A stretch of 64,000 nucleotides of DNA from Candidatus Woesearchaeota archaeon (GTDB lineage: Archaea > Nanobdellota > Nanobdellia > Woesearchaeales > UBA10216). The stretch lies in assembly GCA_016185705.1 (NCBI GenBank), contig JACPMZ010000003.1, positions 1-64,000 on the forward strand. Reading direction: 5' to 3'. A program made the translations under genes and the position numbers. Shown one piece after another: positions 32,272 to 40,700 of this stretch. The notes beneath the pieces were generated by a model, which searched no databases, was not told the origin of the DNA, and saw only the letters and a program-made list of their open reading frames with translations. The stretch's first letter is position 1. Every line of letters starts with the position of its first letter.

Positions 32272-33435
32272 CTACGCTTCCACAGCAGCGCTCCCAGCAT
32301 ACAGACGCATGCAATCAGAGAAAACATCTTTCTCAAGAATTGCTTTCACAGGCGGCTGCGAAGACAGAAAATCAACGCCCCGCTTGTGGAGATGCCCAAC
32401 CCTCGCCCCGGATATGCCAAGGTCAGCCCCCACTTTTCTGTAAGGCGAAAGTTTGCCCTCATACATCCTGACCAATAAGCCGATAGCTCTGGCACGACCA
32501 GCAAACTGTGCGCCGATACCTGCAGAGCTCAGCTCATAATAAGCAGATTTCAGCCCTTCGTCTAAGGGGGGGCGGAGCATTTCATGCACACACTGCAGCA
32601 CAGAATCCACAACATTCATGCTGCTGCTGCGAAATGCATCCCAATCCTGCCCGGCTGCATGCTGAACTGCAAATCCGGCAAGACGCTCCTCCAGTTTAAC
32701 AAGAGACCCTTTCCGGAAGTTAAGAGGATGCATGCCCTCCATAGCCAAATACAAATTAATAGGATAGGCCATTAAAGCATCCCGGCGCTCCCTCAAATCT
32801 TCCGCAATTTTTTGGCGCAAAATTTCTCCAGCAGTTGTGCAACCATTATTCCAAAGCTCAAGAGCAACCTCATACTTGATGCGTGACCGGGGATCCTGCC
32901 CTGAAATAATGAGATCAGCTATTTCCGTCCTGCGCTTTGCATGCATTGAACCCCTAAAGGTTGGACTGTTCCGGTACCATTTTTCAAACTGCCCCTGTTT
33001 TTCGCTGCCGAGAACCTGACCAATACCTGCAGACAGCGCCCTGACTGCTCCCACATGCCCTCTTTTTTCAATGGCGATTTCAAGGATGCTCAACTCCTCA
33101 TCTGGCAGCATTTTATGCGGTTCCCTGCAAACAACACCAGAATTTCGCAACCACACATCGCTACGCACCAATTGATTTCTGGAATACCCCCACTGTACAG
33201 CTAACCAATCAAAAGTTATGCGCTCCTCCACCAGAATTCCTTCCCTAACAAGATTTGACACTAATCTTTGCACGAACCGAACAGAATACGTGCCCCCAAG
33301 CTGCCTGCGAACATCAGACACCTGAAACACTTCATTATTTTGAAAAGCCTGCAGAACCTTCCGTTTCTCTGGAGTGAGGTTGCTGAAAGCCATAACAGCC
33401 CCTTTGTCCAGCACCCGAAATTTTCTTCTCAGCAT
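32272..33435 (-). CDS. Protein with N-terminal winged helix and C-terminal sigma-r4-like HTH
   Basis: 387 residues without signal peptide or membrane segment. Residues 20-75 look like a winged helix (RKVLQAFQNNEVFQVSDVRRQLGGTYSVRFVQRLVSNLVREGIL). Near residue 345, SPYRKVGADLGISGARVGHL followed by HKRG has the rhythm of sigma-70 region 4/RNA-polymerase-associated HTHs (xxEVGxxLGISxxRVxxIxKR). The middle is helical and unrecognised. CATTTAAATG lies 27 nt before ATG. A dual DNA-binding regulator is the best guess. Convergent with smc, only 5 bases apart. Confidence 0.5.
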   Translation of the reverse strand: MLRRKFRVLDKGAVMAFSNLTPEKRKVLQAFQNNEVFQVSDVRRQLGGTYSVRFVQRLVSNLVREGILVEERITFDWLAVQWGYSRNQLVRSDVWLRNSGVVCREPHKMLPDEELSILEIAIEKRGHVGAVRALSAGIGQVLGSEKQGQFEKWYRNSPTFRGSMHAKRRTEIADLIISGQDPRSRIKYEVALELWNNGCTTAGEILRQKIAEDLRERRDALMAYPINLYLAMEGMHPLNFRKGSLVKLEERLAGFAVQHAAGQDWDAFRSSSMNVVDSVLQCVHEMLRPPLDEGLKSAYYELSSAGIGAQFAGRARAIGLLVRMYEGKLSPYRKVGADLGISGARVGHLHKRGVDFLSSQPPVKAILEKDVFSDCMRLYAGSAAVEA

Positions 33436-33477
33436 ATGGAAATGGTAAGCACACAGGACATTTAAATGTAACTGGCA

Positions 33478-34791
33478 TCAGATTACAAGCCTGTCCCCAT
33501 CCTTAGGAATATGAATTTTTGAGTGTCCCAGCTGCTTTGCCAGATCTGCAAGCCCATGCTTCTGCTTAATGTCTCCATGCGTGAAGATTAAAGTTTTGGG
33601 CTTCACCATCTCAATGAGTTCGCGCAGCTCGTCCTGCGCTGCATGACCTGACTGATGGACATCCACCAGTATGTGCACGCCCATGCGCTTCAGCTCCCGC
33701 TCCAAGCGCTGCCGGTTGGCAATGTTTGTAGGAGTGGGGATGGTCCTACATGAGAAAATAACATAGTCTTTGGCATCCAGGAAATTTTTTGAAATAATCC
33801 TTGAGAGGACGCTTTTTGGCTCGCCCTGATGGCCTGTGCATACCAAAAGAAAGCGGTGCTTGCCTGCCCTGCCAATGTCATGCAGCTTCCTTTCAACCTT
33901 GCTTCCGTATCTGACAATATCCGCCTTTCCTGAAATGTCAACTATGCCGCATTTCTCAGCAGCAGAAATGTACTTCGCCATGCTCCTGCCAAGGTAAACG
34001 ACTTTCCTGCGGTGCTTCTGGCCGATTTCAAGAGCGCTTTTCAGGCGGGCTATATGGGAAGAAAAAGTGGTGATAATAATTGCGTTCTTTCCTGTGTCAG
34101 CGGACTCCACAGCTTCCTTCAGCATTTCCTTAGCAACTGCTTCTGAGGGTGTCCGGCCCGGCTTGGCGCCGTAAGTAGACTCCATAATCAATGCGGCAAC
34201 GCTGTTCAGCGACTGAAGACGCTTGATGTTTGGCGGCTTTCCCAATGTAGGGGTAAGGTCAAACTTGAAATCGCTTGCATACAAAACTATGCCTTCAGGC
34301 GTATGAACCGCAATCATGGAAGAATGAGGAGTTGAATGGGTGGTATGGATAAATTCAACGCTAATGTTTTTTGAAACTTTTTTTATGCCATTGGGCTGGA
34401 TTACAGATATTTTATTTTTGAATTCAATATTGCGGTCCTTAATCATGCCCCGGATAACTTCTGCTGTGAAAGGGGTGCATAAGACAGGAGCGCGGTACTT
34501 CCCGGCCAGATAAGCAAGGGCGCCGCAATGATCAAGATGAGCGTGGCCAGGAACTATGGCCTTAATAAAATCAGCCCAGTCATCTATCGCAGAGGTATCC
34601 GGAATTGCCCCAACCTTGACAAGATTGGCTGCATTTACCTTAGCAAGATCCTCCTCATCCTCTGTGAATTTTATGTATTTTTCCGGCTGGATGCCCATGT
34701 CAATAACAACGGCTTCGTTCTCAAAGCGAATGGCAGTCATGTTCTTGCCGAACTCAGAATAACCAGAAACAGTGCAGATTTCAATAGGCAT
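33478..34791 (-). CDS. RNase J-family metallo-beta-lactamase nuclease
   Basis: A two-metal beta-lactamase fold with HAHLDHCG (residues 83-90), later HTTHSTPHSSM and YASDFKFD, then a beta-CASP region (IITTFSSHIARL, FLLVCTGHQGEPKSVL) and a C-terminal IFTHGD. Such enzymes are RNases with 5'-3' exo and endo activity on mRNA. The length (437) is typical of archaeal RNase J without the extra C-terminal domain. GGTTTATATAGG lies 27 nt upstream of the ATG. Confidence 0.9.
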   Translation of the reverse strand: MPIEICTVSGYSEFGKNMTAIRFENEAVVIDMGIQPEKYIKFTEDEEDLAKVNAANLVKVGAIPDTSAIDDWADFIKAIVPGHAHLDHCGALAYLAGKYRAPVLCTPFTAEVIRGMIKDRNIEFKNKISVIQPNGIKKVSKNISVEFIHTTHSTPHSSMIAVHTPEGIVLYASDFKFDLTPTLGKPPNIKRLQSLNSVAALIMESTYGAKPGRTPSEAVAKEMLKEAVESADTGKNAIIITTFSSHIARLKSALEIGQKHRRKVVYLGRSMAKYISAAEKCGIVDISGKADIVRYGSKVERKLHDIGRAGKHRFLLVCTGHQGEPKSVLSRIISKNFLDAKDYVIFSCRTIPTPTNIANRQRLERELKRMGVHILVDVHQSGHAAQDELRELIEMVKPKTLIFTHGDIKQKHGLADLAKQLGHSKIHIPKDGDRLVI

Positions 34792-34835
34792 GCTGCAATA
34801 GCTGAAGCAGGTGGTTTATATAGGTTGTCTTTTTA

Positions 34836-34851
34836 GTGCGGTGTTGCACAA
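34836..34851. repeat. 16-bp direct repeat, left border of cassette
   Basis: GTGCGGTGTTGCACAA, identical to 36028-36043 and itself a small palindrome (GTGC/GCAC). It adjoins the TAA that ends the in-frame tail of the 35.0-36.0 kb gene. Confidence 0.75.
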
Positions 34852-35046
34852 TTAGTCTTTTGTTTTAGCTACTACAGTGAAAGTGTAAGTTTTTGCTCTA
34901 AACTTCTTGAGTAGTGTCATGAGTTTTTTTGCTTGTTCTTCTGCCACCATAAGAACACCGTCAGTTACTGGCACGTATATCATTCCATTGTGCGTGAAAC
35001 CTTTACCTGCATCCAAAGCTGCTTTGATGTTTGCGCCAATCGCTTG
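34852..35046 (-). CDS. In-frame continuation after an amber stop (64 codons)
   Basis: Directly after TAG (35047-35049) the same frame stays open for 64 codons (QAIGANIKAALDAGKGFTHN... ending VVAKTKD, TAA). The composition is protein-like: amphipathic helices, TDGVLMVAEEQAKKLMTLL, then a beta strand. No ATG with a Shine-Dalgarno opens it; TTG 35016 is the only nearby candidate. Either the upstream gene once ended here and was shortened by a nonsense change, or the TAG is read through, or it is a separate short gene. Confidence 0.35.
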   Translation of the reverse strand, partial: QAIGANIKAALDAGKGFTHNGMIYVPVTDGVLMVAEEQAKKLMTLLKKFRAKTYTFTVVAKTKD

Positions 35047-35985
35047 CTAATTTGCTTGCATCGCGGCGCGGAGCGCCTTTGGCGCTACCACGACAAACTG
35101 GGCGTCGGAATTGAGTTCTTCGCTGCCACTGAGCCCGCAACTGCCGTATCCGCCAAGGAACAAAACACGGCCTTGCGGTGTGTCTCTGTCAAACTTTTTG
35201 TTATTAAATGGGTTGCTAATAAAGATTCTGCCAGGGACGTCACCCCTTTGTAGTCTTGCTAGTTCTATTAACCTTTGTCCTTCGTCCACTCCTGCCGCGT
35301 ATGCGATTACCTGTGAGTCCGCGACTTTCCCTTGCCCATCAACTAATCTATCAATGCTGTTGTACCCTGAAAATGTCATTCTTGCCTGCTTAAGTGTTCT
35401 TACTATTGCAAATCTTGTGAAGTCTCTTAAGTGGCTTCGGTGTTCTCCTGCTTTAACTTGTTCAAAAGAATAGATTGGCACTGTTCTGCCATCAGGCATT
35501 CCTCCCTGGAGCAGGTCTGCAAACACGTCTTTTTTAAACAGCTGTCTGAGGTTTGCTGCGTAATCTGCTGTTAAGCCACCCATGTCGCTCTCATCCATAT
35601 AACCTTCTTCGTTCTCAAGTTCTTCTTCAAGATCTTCTATAGAAACGAAGTCAAAGATGTCCGGCGTTAAGATTCCGTTTCCGTCAACACCGCCGTGCAG
35701 GGTAACAACGTAATGACCTCTTACTTGTCTGAATTCTCCTGGTCCTGAGTGGTCTTCAGAATTTGCAATGTACCAATTTTTGTTCGGAAGGCTTCTTGCA
35801 AGCAGCCACATCGGTGCAACTAAGCCGCCGTCTTTGCTGTGCTCAATGGCTTTTCTTAAGGATTCGGGTATGTTGTAAACGTAGAACGGCACTCCGATGA
35901 GTTCTGTTGTTTGCACAACTCTGTCTAAAACTACTACTCTGTCTAAAACTACTGCTGCGTTTTCTCTCTTTACTTTCTTTACCAT
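35047..35985 (-). CDS. Cassette-borne hypothetical protein
   Basis: 312 residues, soluble, with no family recognised. Near the N-terminus VVLDRV is duplicated because of an 18-bp tandem repeat in the DNA. An acidic segment lies at about residues 125-150 (EDLEEELENEEGYMDESD); the C-terminal half has GYNSIDRLVDGQGKVADSQVIAYAAGVDEG and LFLGGYGSCGLSGSEE. The unit from 16-bp repeat to 16-bp repeat contains only this gene and its in-frame tail, suggesting a mobile single-gene cassette. Confidence 0.5.
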   Translation of the reverse strand: MVKKVKRENAAVVLDRVVVLDRVVQTTELIGVPFYVYNIPESLRKAIEHSKDGGLVAPMWLLARSLPNKNWYIANSEDHSGPGEFRQVRGHYVVTLHGGVDGNGILTPDIFDFVSIEDLEEELENEEGYMDESDMGGLTADYAANLRQLFKKDVFADLLQGGMPDGRTVPIYSFEQVKAGEHRSHLRDFTRFAIVRTLKQARMTFSGYNSIDRLVDGQGKVADSQVIAYAAGVDEGQRLIELARLQRGDVPGRIFISNPFNNKKFDRDTPQGRVLFLGGYGSCGLSGSEELNSDAQFVVVAPKALRAAMQAN

Positions 35986-36027
35986 GCAGTTGCTAATAGC
36001 TTTCGCTTAATAAGCTTTTTGATTTAT

Positions 36028-36043
36028 GTGCGGTGTTGCACAA
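36028..36043. repeat. 16-bp direct repeat, right border of cassette
   Basis: GTGCGGTGTTGCACAA, an exact copy of 34836-34851 in the same orientation, lying about 45 bp upstream of the cassette gene start. Confidence 0.75.
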
Positions 36044-36246
36044 ATAATGGCGGTAGTTTTTTCTATAACCAACAGCAGCTGCGCTTTAGCATACTGACGC
36101 ATGCTCTCATACGCACCAGAACCTCTTTTTAGGAGCTCAAACTTTTTTTGTATTTAGCAAAATGCTTGAATTCCGATTTTTTTGGAAACCTTACAGAATC
36201 GGGCTTTACCACAAACAATTTAAACGCTGCAAGGGTATTCCTGCTC

Positions 36247-37737
36247 ATGCTATCAATAGAGGAACTGGCAGCTTTCTGCAAGAGAAAAGGGTTTGTTTAC
36301 CCCAACTCTGAGATTTACGGCGGAATGTCAGGATTTTTTGACTACGGCCCTCTGGGAGTTGAGCTGAAGAACAAGATTAAGGCCGAGTGGTGGAAAGCGC
36401 ACGTTTCCCGGAGGCAGGACGTTGCAGGCATGGACGGCAGCATCATCGCCAATCCAAAAATATGGGAAGCGTCGGGCCATGTGGAAAACTTTACTGACTT
36501 AATGCTAAGCTGCCTGAAATGCGGGCATAAAGAACGCGCAGACCACATGGTTGAAGACAAGCTGAAAATCCAGACAGAAGGGCTTTCTGCTGATGACTTG
36601 AACAGGCTGATAAAAAAGCACAAAATCAAATGCAGCAGGTGCGGCAGCGATGTGAAAGCGCCGCAGCAGTTCAACCTGATGTTTGAGACAAACGTAGGGC
36701 CTTCTGAAGACAAAAACATTGCTTACCTGCGCCCTGAAACCGCACAATTAATATTTGCAAACTTCAGACTCGTGCAGGAAAATGCAAGGATGAAGCTGCC
36801 GTTCGGGATAGCGCAAATCGGAAAAGCGTTCCGCAACGAAATATCTCCAAGAGATTTCCTGTTCAGGTGCAGGGAGTTTGAGATAATGGAGCTTGAATAC
36901 TTTGTGCACCCGTACAAAGTAAATGAATGCGATTCAGTTAAAGAGTATGAAATGCATGAGTTCAGCGTGCTGACAAGCGAAATGCAGCATAAAAAGGAGA
37001 AGGCAAGAAAGATAACTGTCAAAAGCATGCTTTCCAGGAAGCTGATACTGCCGTGGCACGCCTACTGGCTGGCGTTTGAGCACAAATGGCTTACTGGTCT
37101 GGGCGTAAAAGCTGAAAATCTGAGGATAAGGCAGCACGTGGAGAATGAGAAAAGCCACTACGCAACCGATACATGGGATTTGGAGTATGCGTTTCCTTTC
37201 GGATGGAAAGAGCTTGAAGGCATAGCCAACAGGGGCGATTATGATTTGCAGCAGCACATCAAAAAATCAGGCAAGGATTTAAGCGTTTTTGATGAAGAGC
37301 AGAAAACCAAAGTGGTGCCGCATGCAGTGGCAGAGCCGTCATTGGGAGTTGACAGGATGTTCCTTGTGTTCCTGCTTGAAGCGTATGAGTACGACAGGAA
37401 AAGGGAGAACGTGGTTCTGAAGCTGCACCCAAAACTTGCGCCCATAGATGCTGCAGTGTTCCCGCTGGTGTCAAACAAAGACAATGTTGTGAAGCTCGCA
37501 AAGAAAGTTTATGAGCAGCTAAAGGAGGAGTTTAACTGCTTCTTTGACAAAGCAGGCAGCGTGGGACGCAGATATGCCAGAATGGATGAAATAGGAACTC
37601 CATACTGCATAACAGTTGATTTTGACTCCCTGAAGAAAAATGATGTTACCATAAGGGACAGAAACACAACCAGCCAAGTCAGGGTTAAAATAAAAGACCT
37701 CAATGCCGAGCTTAGAAAAAGACTATCCGGCAGCTAA
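36247..37737 (+). CDS. glyS: Glycyl-tRNA synthetase, archaeal/eukaryotic type
   Basis: A class II synthetase charging tRNA-Gly. Motif 1 region YGGMSGFFDYGPLGVELKNKI, motif 2 FRNEISPRDFLFRCREFE, and motif 3 EPSLGVDRMFLVFL are present, with a C-terminal anticodon-binding domain (LAPIDAAVFPLV to the end). The track start 36148 is replaced by ATG 36247 (MLSIEELAAFCKRKGF), because AATTTAAAC lies 25-30 nt before it. Cysteines C-x2-C around the insertion (CLKCGHK, CSRCGS) form a zinc site. Confidence 0.96.
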   Translation: MLSIEELAAFCKRKGFVYPNSEIYGGMSGFFDYGPLGVELKNKIKAEWWKAHVSRRQDVAGMDGSIIANPKIWEASGHVENFTDLMLSCLKCGHKERADHMVEDKLKIQTEGLSADDLNRLIKKHKIKCSRCGSDVKAPQQFNLMFETNVGPSEDKNIAYLRPETAQLIFANFRLVQENARMKLPFGIAQIGKAFRNEISPRDFLFRCREFEIMELEYFVHPYKVNECDSVKEYEMHEFSVLTSEMQHKKEKARKITVKSMLSRKLILPWHAYWLAFEHKWLTGLGVKAENLRIRQHVENEKSHYATDTWDLEYAFPFGWKELEGIANRGDYDLQQHIKKSGKDLSVFDEEQKTKVVPHAVAEPSLGVDRMFLVFLLEAYEYDRKRENVVLKLHPKLAPIDAAVFPLVSNKDNVVKLAKKVYEQLKEEFNCFFDKAGSVGRRYARMDEIGTPYCITVDFDSLKKNDVTIRDRNTTSQVRVKIKDLNAELRKRLSGS

Positions 37738-38124
37738 GAATTCTTCATAATAAGTTCCGTTGTAATAGCTGTAAATCACCGAGTGGTTGTTCTGCAGCAA
37801 AGCAACTGCCAGGCTTTGGTTGCCAACAAAAGCGTGCCTCAACAGCCTGCCGTACCTGTCGCGGTCAGCGCCTTCCTGCTCAAGCATAACTGCTTTTCCT
37901 TCAAACTGGCGCAGGAAATCAGCGGCTTCGTGATAGCCCTCCTGGCTTTTTTCAGGAGCATCAATTCCAATCAAGCGGACGTACTCGCCGCCGCTGACAA
38001 TAAATGTGTCGCCGTCCACGACCTGATAAATACTTACTTCATCTGTCAGATTAAACTCAGGCTCAAAATAGTAGGCGCAGGACGAAACCAGCATCAGCAG
38101 CGGCAAAATGCAAGCAAATCTCAT
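37723..38124 (-). CDS. Staphylococcal-nuclease-like lipoprotein, shortened C-terminus
   Basis: A signal peptide with lipobox MLVSSC anchors it to the cell surface. The SNase domain follows: VDGDTFIV, YVRLIGIDAPEKSQ (Arg, Asp, Glu of the active site) and DRYGRLLRHAFV (second Arg), so catalysis seems intact. It ends at EEFLAAG, roughly 20 residues before the usual SNase end, where its coding sequence overlaps the end of glyS by 15 bases on the other strand. Role: extracellular nucleic-acid degradation, perhaps nutrient scavenging. Confidence 0.85.
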   Translation of the reverse strand: MRFACILPLLMLVSSCAYYFEPEFNLTDEVSIYQVVDGDTFIVSGGEYVRLIGIDAPEKSQEGYHEAADFLRQFEGKAVMLEQEGADRDRYGRLLRHAFVGNQSLAVALLQNNHSVIYSYYNGTYYEEFLAAG

Positions 38125-38162
38125 GATAAAACAGTAACTTCAGCTCTAATATACTTTTCGGT

Positions 38163-38288
38163 GCTCGCTAAAAGGCTTTTCCCAAAATCACGCTTAATTT
38201 TTTCTATGGCTTTTTATTCTCTCCCTCCCTAAATTTTAAGGGAGGGTGAAAGATGGGAAAGTGATGTGCAAGGGAAAAATAGCAGGCA
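38163..38288. repeat. Hairpin element with C-rich/G-rich stem
   Basis: The central stem TCTCCCTCCCT with AGGGAGGGTGA surrounds AAATTTTA. The outer arms TGC-GCTA...TTTTCCC pair imperfectly with GGGAAAAATAGCAGGCA. The layout is that of the 143-bp elements, in decayed form. It lies between the SNase and the membrane-protein genes. Confidence 0.45.
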
Positions 38289-38335
38289 TCTTGCACATAA
38301 AAAAGACTTAAATATACCGATGACTTTACCACACC

Positions 38336-38908
38336 ATGCCAAAAGTAGTAAAAGAGCCGCTGGCAACGATTTATGAGCGGCTAAGAAAGCGGAAAAAGCT
38401 GATAATCGCAACAGCGGCAATTGCAGTTGCCCTTCTGGCATTTGGAATAAGCCTGAAAGACTTAATCTTATTGCCTGCGCTGTTTTTTGCGGCAGCATTC
38501 TCCCAGTATTACAGAAAGGAAATAAGAATCCCGCCTTCGTTTGAACTGGTTTCAATAACAACCGTTGTTGTCGGCATGACGCACGGCCCCTTAGCAGGCG
38601 CGGTATTCGGCGGAGTGGCCGGACTGGCAGCAGAAATACTCAGCGGCGCGATGGATGCTTTCTCGCTGAGCTACATCCCAGGCAGAATAATAATGGGAGC
38701 CATAGCAGGATTCTTCCCTGCAGCAAGCGCGCTGCAGCTCGGAATGATTTTAGTGCTGGTTTACAATGCCATCGCGCAATCGCTTTACCTGCTGCAGGGC
38801 GACCCTGAAGCGAAGATAAAAACAGCAGCCTTCGTGTTCTTCAACGTTGGCATCAACTTTATCCTGTTCTCATTGCTGGGCGAGTTTCTGGTTGGGCTGC
38901 TGCGTTAA
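38336..38908 (+). CDS. Integral membrane protein, unknown function
   Basis: 190 residues with a basic start and five or six membrane helices (LIIATAAIAVALLAFGI, LILLPALFFAAAF, the central VVVGMTHGPLAGAVFGGVAGLAAEIL, and two near the C-terminus). CTTAAATATACC lies about 25 nt before the ATG. The Gly/Ala-rich central helices resemble small transporter subunits (ECF-S or MreD-like), but nothing is diagnostic. It is upstream of the tRNA-Leu gene. Confidence 0.55.
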   Translation: MPKVVKEPLATIYERLRKRKKLIIATAAIAVALLAFGISLKDLILLPALFFAAAFSQYYRKEIRIPPSFELVSITTVVVGMTHGPLAGAVFGGVAGLAAEILSGAMDAFSLSYIPGRIIMGAIAGFFPAASALQLGMILVLVYNAIAQSLYLLQGDPEAKIKTAAFVFFNVGINFILFSLLGEFLVGLLR

Positions 38909-38942
38909 ATTTAATAATGCGCACAAATCGCAGAAGTCCTAT

Positions 38943-38978
38943 GCGGGGCAGCGGAAATCACAGATTTCCTGGTCCCGC
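38943..38978 (+). repeat. Imperfect hairpin upstream of tRNA-Leu
   Basis: GCGGG...GGAAATC-ACA-GATTTCC...CCCGC folds as a 12-bp stem with internal mismatches. Its left side (ATGCGGGGCAGCGGAA) resembles the 5' end of the tRNA that begins 16 nt later (ATGCGGGGGTAGCGAA), perhaps from a local duplication. It could be part of the pre-tRNA leader. Confidence 0.35.
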
Positions 38979-38993
38979 ACTCACTACGTTCAT

Positions 38994-39121
38994 GCGGGGG
39001 TAGCGAAGCCTGGCTAAACGCGCAAGCTTCAGGCAGCGAGCAGCGAGCTGCTGAGGTTTCCTGCTCGCAGGAAACAGCTTGTCCCTTAGTGGGTTCGGGG
39101 GTTCAAATCCTCCCTCCCGCA
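38994..39121 (+). tRNA. tRNA-Leu(CAG) with a 42-nt intron
   Basis: The acceptor GCGGGGG/CTCCCGC, D-stem GCG/CGC, anticodon stem CAAGC/GCTTG with loop TTCAGG^A, variable arm and T-arm GGGGG-TTCAAAT-CCTCC form. The intron (39034-39075) lies after position 37 and can form AGCAGCGAGCTGCT and GTTTCCTGC/GCAGGAAAC stems. Discriminator A; CCA is not encoded. A splicing endonuclease elsewhere in the genome is required. Confidence 0.93.
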
Positions 39122-39287
39122 TTAAATGATTCAACTGACAGAGGCGGAAGCCAGCTGCCTGCAAATTCCCTATTCCAAATTTTTTTTGAACAAAGCGGGT
39201 AAGCCAGAAATCCGATGTGTTGAAAAGCAAGCTTAAGTCAAGCGCCATTCAGCTATCAAGTGCGCAAAACAATATCAATATTTGCGC

Positions 39288-40496
39288 TCATTTTAAAAGC
39301 CACTCAACCTCCCCCTCGTCAAGATTAAATTCTGCTGCCAGTTTACTGCCGTAGCTGCTTCTTATCATATTTTTATAGTAATGCATCTCCTGTATGACTT
39401 TTTTGGCTGACGTGTGGGTGCTTTCAGCTATTTTCTCTGCAATGTTTTTTCTTTTGTTGTAACGCATGTTTGCCATCCAGATTTTAAGCAAGCGCGAGGT
39501 CTGCTTGTAATTAGCTGCGGCTTCTTGTTTGGAGTCCTTGGCAGCCGCCACTCCAGCGGTCAGAAGCATCTTTATGTAAACCAGCAATCTCCAGTACTGG
39601 GAACGCGAAATCCGGCCGTTCATGACGTCTGCCCTTGACACAGATTCATAAGCTTTGGCAAGAAACTTTGGATTTTTGTACTCAGCAGGAATGTTCTCGT
39701 CAACCCACAAAAACCATTCGTTTGGCTGTTCATCAATATCATCAAAAGCATTCACAGCTATGCTGAAGTCAGTTGTTTTGAGTATCTTGGTAATGGCAGC
39801 TACCATGCCTGCAGCCCTGTTCCTGTCAGAAAGCTCATCAACGTCCTTCTGCGAAAGCTTCTGCGAATTGTGGGAAAGTATCTGCAAATCATTAATTGCA
39901 GCCCTTAAATCCCCGCCGCTCCTGTTAGCCAATGATTTTAATGCGTCAGCGTCCGCTTCAATTTTTTCCTTTGTGCAGATGCTGCTCAGAGCTTTGAAAA
40001 CAGCATCGTAAGGAAGCTGCGCAAATTCAACCATTTCAGCAGATTTTCTTAAAGCTGCAAATTTTTTGTCCCAAGGATCATTGGCAGTCATAACCATGGG
40101 AAATGACGATTTTGCGATAAGCTTTGAAAGCGCAGCAATTCCGCCGCGGTCTTTCTGGCCTGAGATTCCGTCAAGCTCATCAACAAGAATGATTTTTCCC
40201 CTGCCGAAAAGACTCATCTGCGCAGAAGCATTGCCGACAATGCCCTTTATCGAATCTGCGTTGCGGAAATCAGAGGCATTCAGCTCCAGCACTTCATAAC
40301 CAAGCTCATTAGCCAGTGCATAAACGCTGCACGTCTTTCCGCAGCCAGTTAAACCATATAACAAAGCAGACTTTTTCCTCGCAGTTTTATAGTTTTCAAT
40401 AAATCTCCTGAGCCGCTGAACAGAAACCTGCTGGCCGACAATTTCGGATGAGGTTTTAGGGATGTACTTTCGCGTCCAGGAAACTTCATAGCCCAT
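39288..40496 (-). CDS. rfcL: Replication factor C large subunit
   Basis: An AAA+ clamp-loader subunit that opens PCNA. Walker A is LTGCGKTCS, with NASDFRN, Walker B IILVDELDGI, sensor FPMVMTANDPWDKK, and the RFC box GGDLRAAINDLQ. The length (402 from the preferred start) is a little shorter than many archaeal RfcL proteins, ending soon after the collar, without a long Lys-rich PIP tail. The start is moved from 40520 to ATG 40496 (MGYEVSWTRKYIP), since ATTAAAAATT is 27 nt upstream. The small subunit is not in the window. Confidence 0.93.
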   Translation of the reverse strand: MGYEVSWTRKYIPKTSSEIVGQQVSVQRLRRFIENYKTARKKSALLYGLTGCGKTCSVYALANELGYEVLELNASDFRNADSIKGIVGNASAQMSLFGRGKIILVDELDGISGQKDRGGIAALSKLIAKSSFPMVMTANDPWDKKFAALRKSAEMVEFAQLPYDAVFKALSSICTKEKIEADADALKSLANRSGGDLRAAINDLQILSHNSQKLSQKDVDELSDRNRAAGMVAAITKILKTTDFSIAVNAFDDIDEQPNEWFLWVDENIPAEYKNPKFLAKAYESVSRADVMNGRISRSQYWRLLVYIKMLLTAGVAAAKDSKQEAAANYKQTSRLLKIWMANMRYNKRKNIAEKIAESTHTSAKKVIQEMHYYKNMIRSSYGSKLAAEFNLDEGEVEWLLK

Positions 40497-40700
40497 GCTG
40501 AGAAAAGGGTATGCGGACAATTTTTAATGGTTGCGGTGTTTGCCCAAATGGCGAGAATCCGGTATTCCCCGGTTGAATTCATCTCAGATGGTTTTCCTAC
40601 CAGCAGCAGAATTTTTTCCCTCTTTTTGAAGGATTGAAAACATTTTTTCCAAAAACTCTTCTCCCGATTGATCGCTCAACTTCATTATGGCGGCGCATCA

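Noticed and set aside
32272-33435. A true sigma factor
   Set aside because: Only one helix-turn-helix resembles region 4; no region 2 or promoter-binding features are present and the genome is archaeal.
35047-35049. Pyrrolysine at the TAG codon
   Set aside because: No pyl genes or insertion signals are in the window and a single TAG with an open tail is better explained by nonsense change or a separate ORF; left open only as a test.
13297-38908. Paralogy of the membrane proteins at 13297 and 38336
   Set aside because: Size and helix count are similar, but no convincing shared motif is visible by eye.
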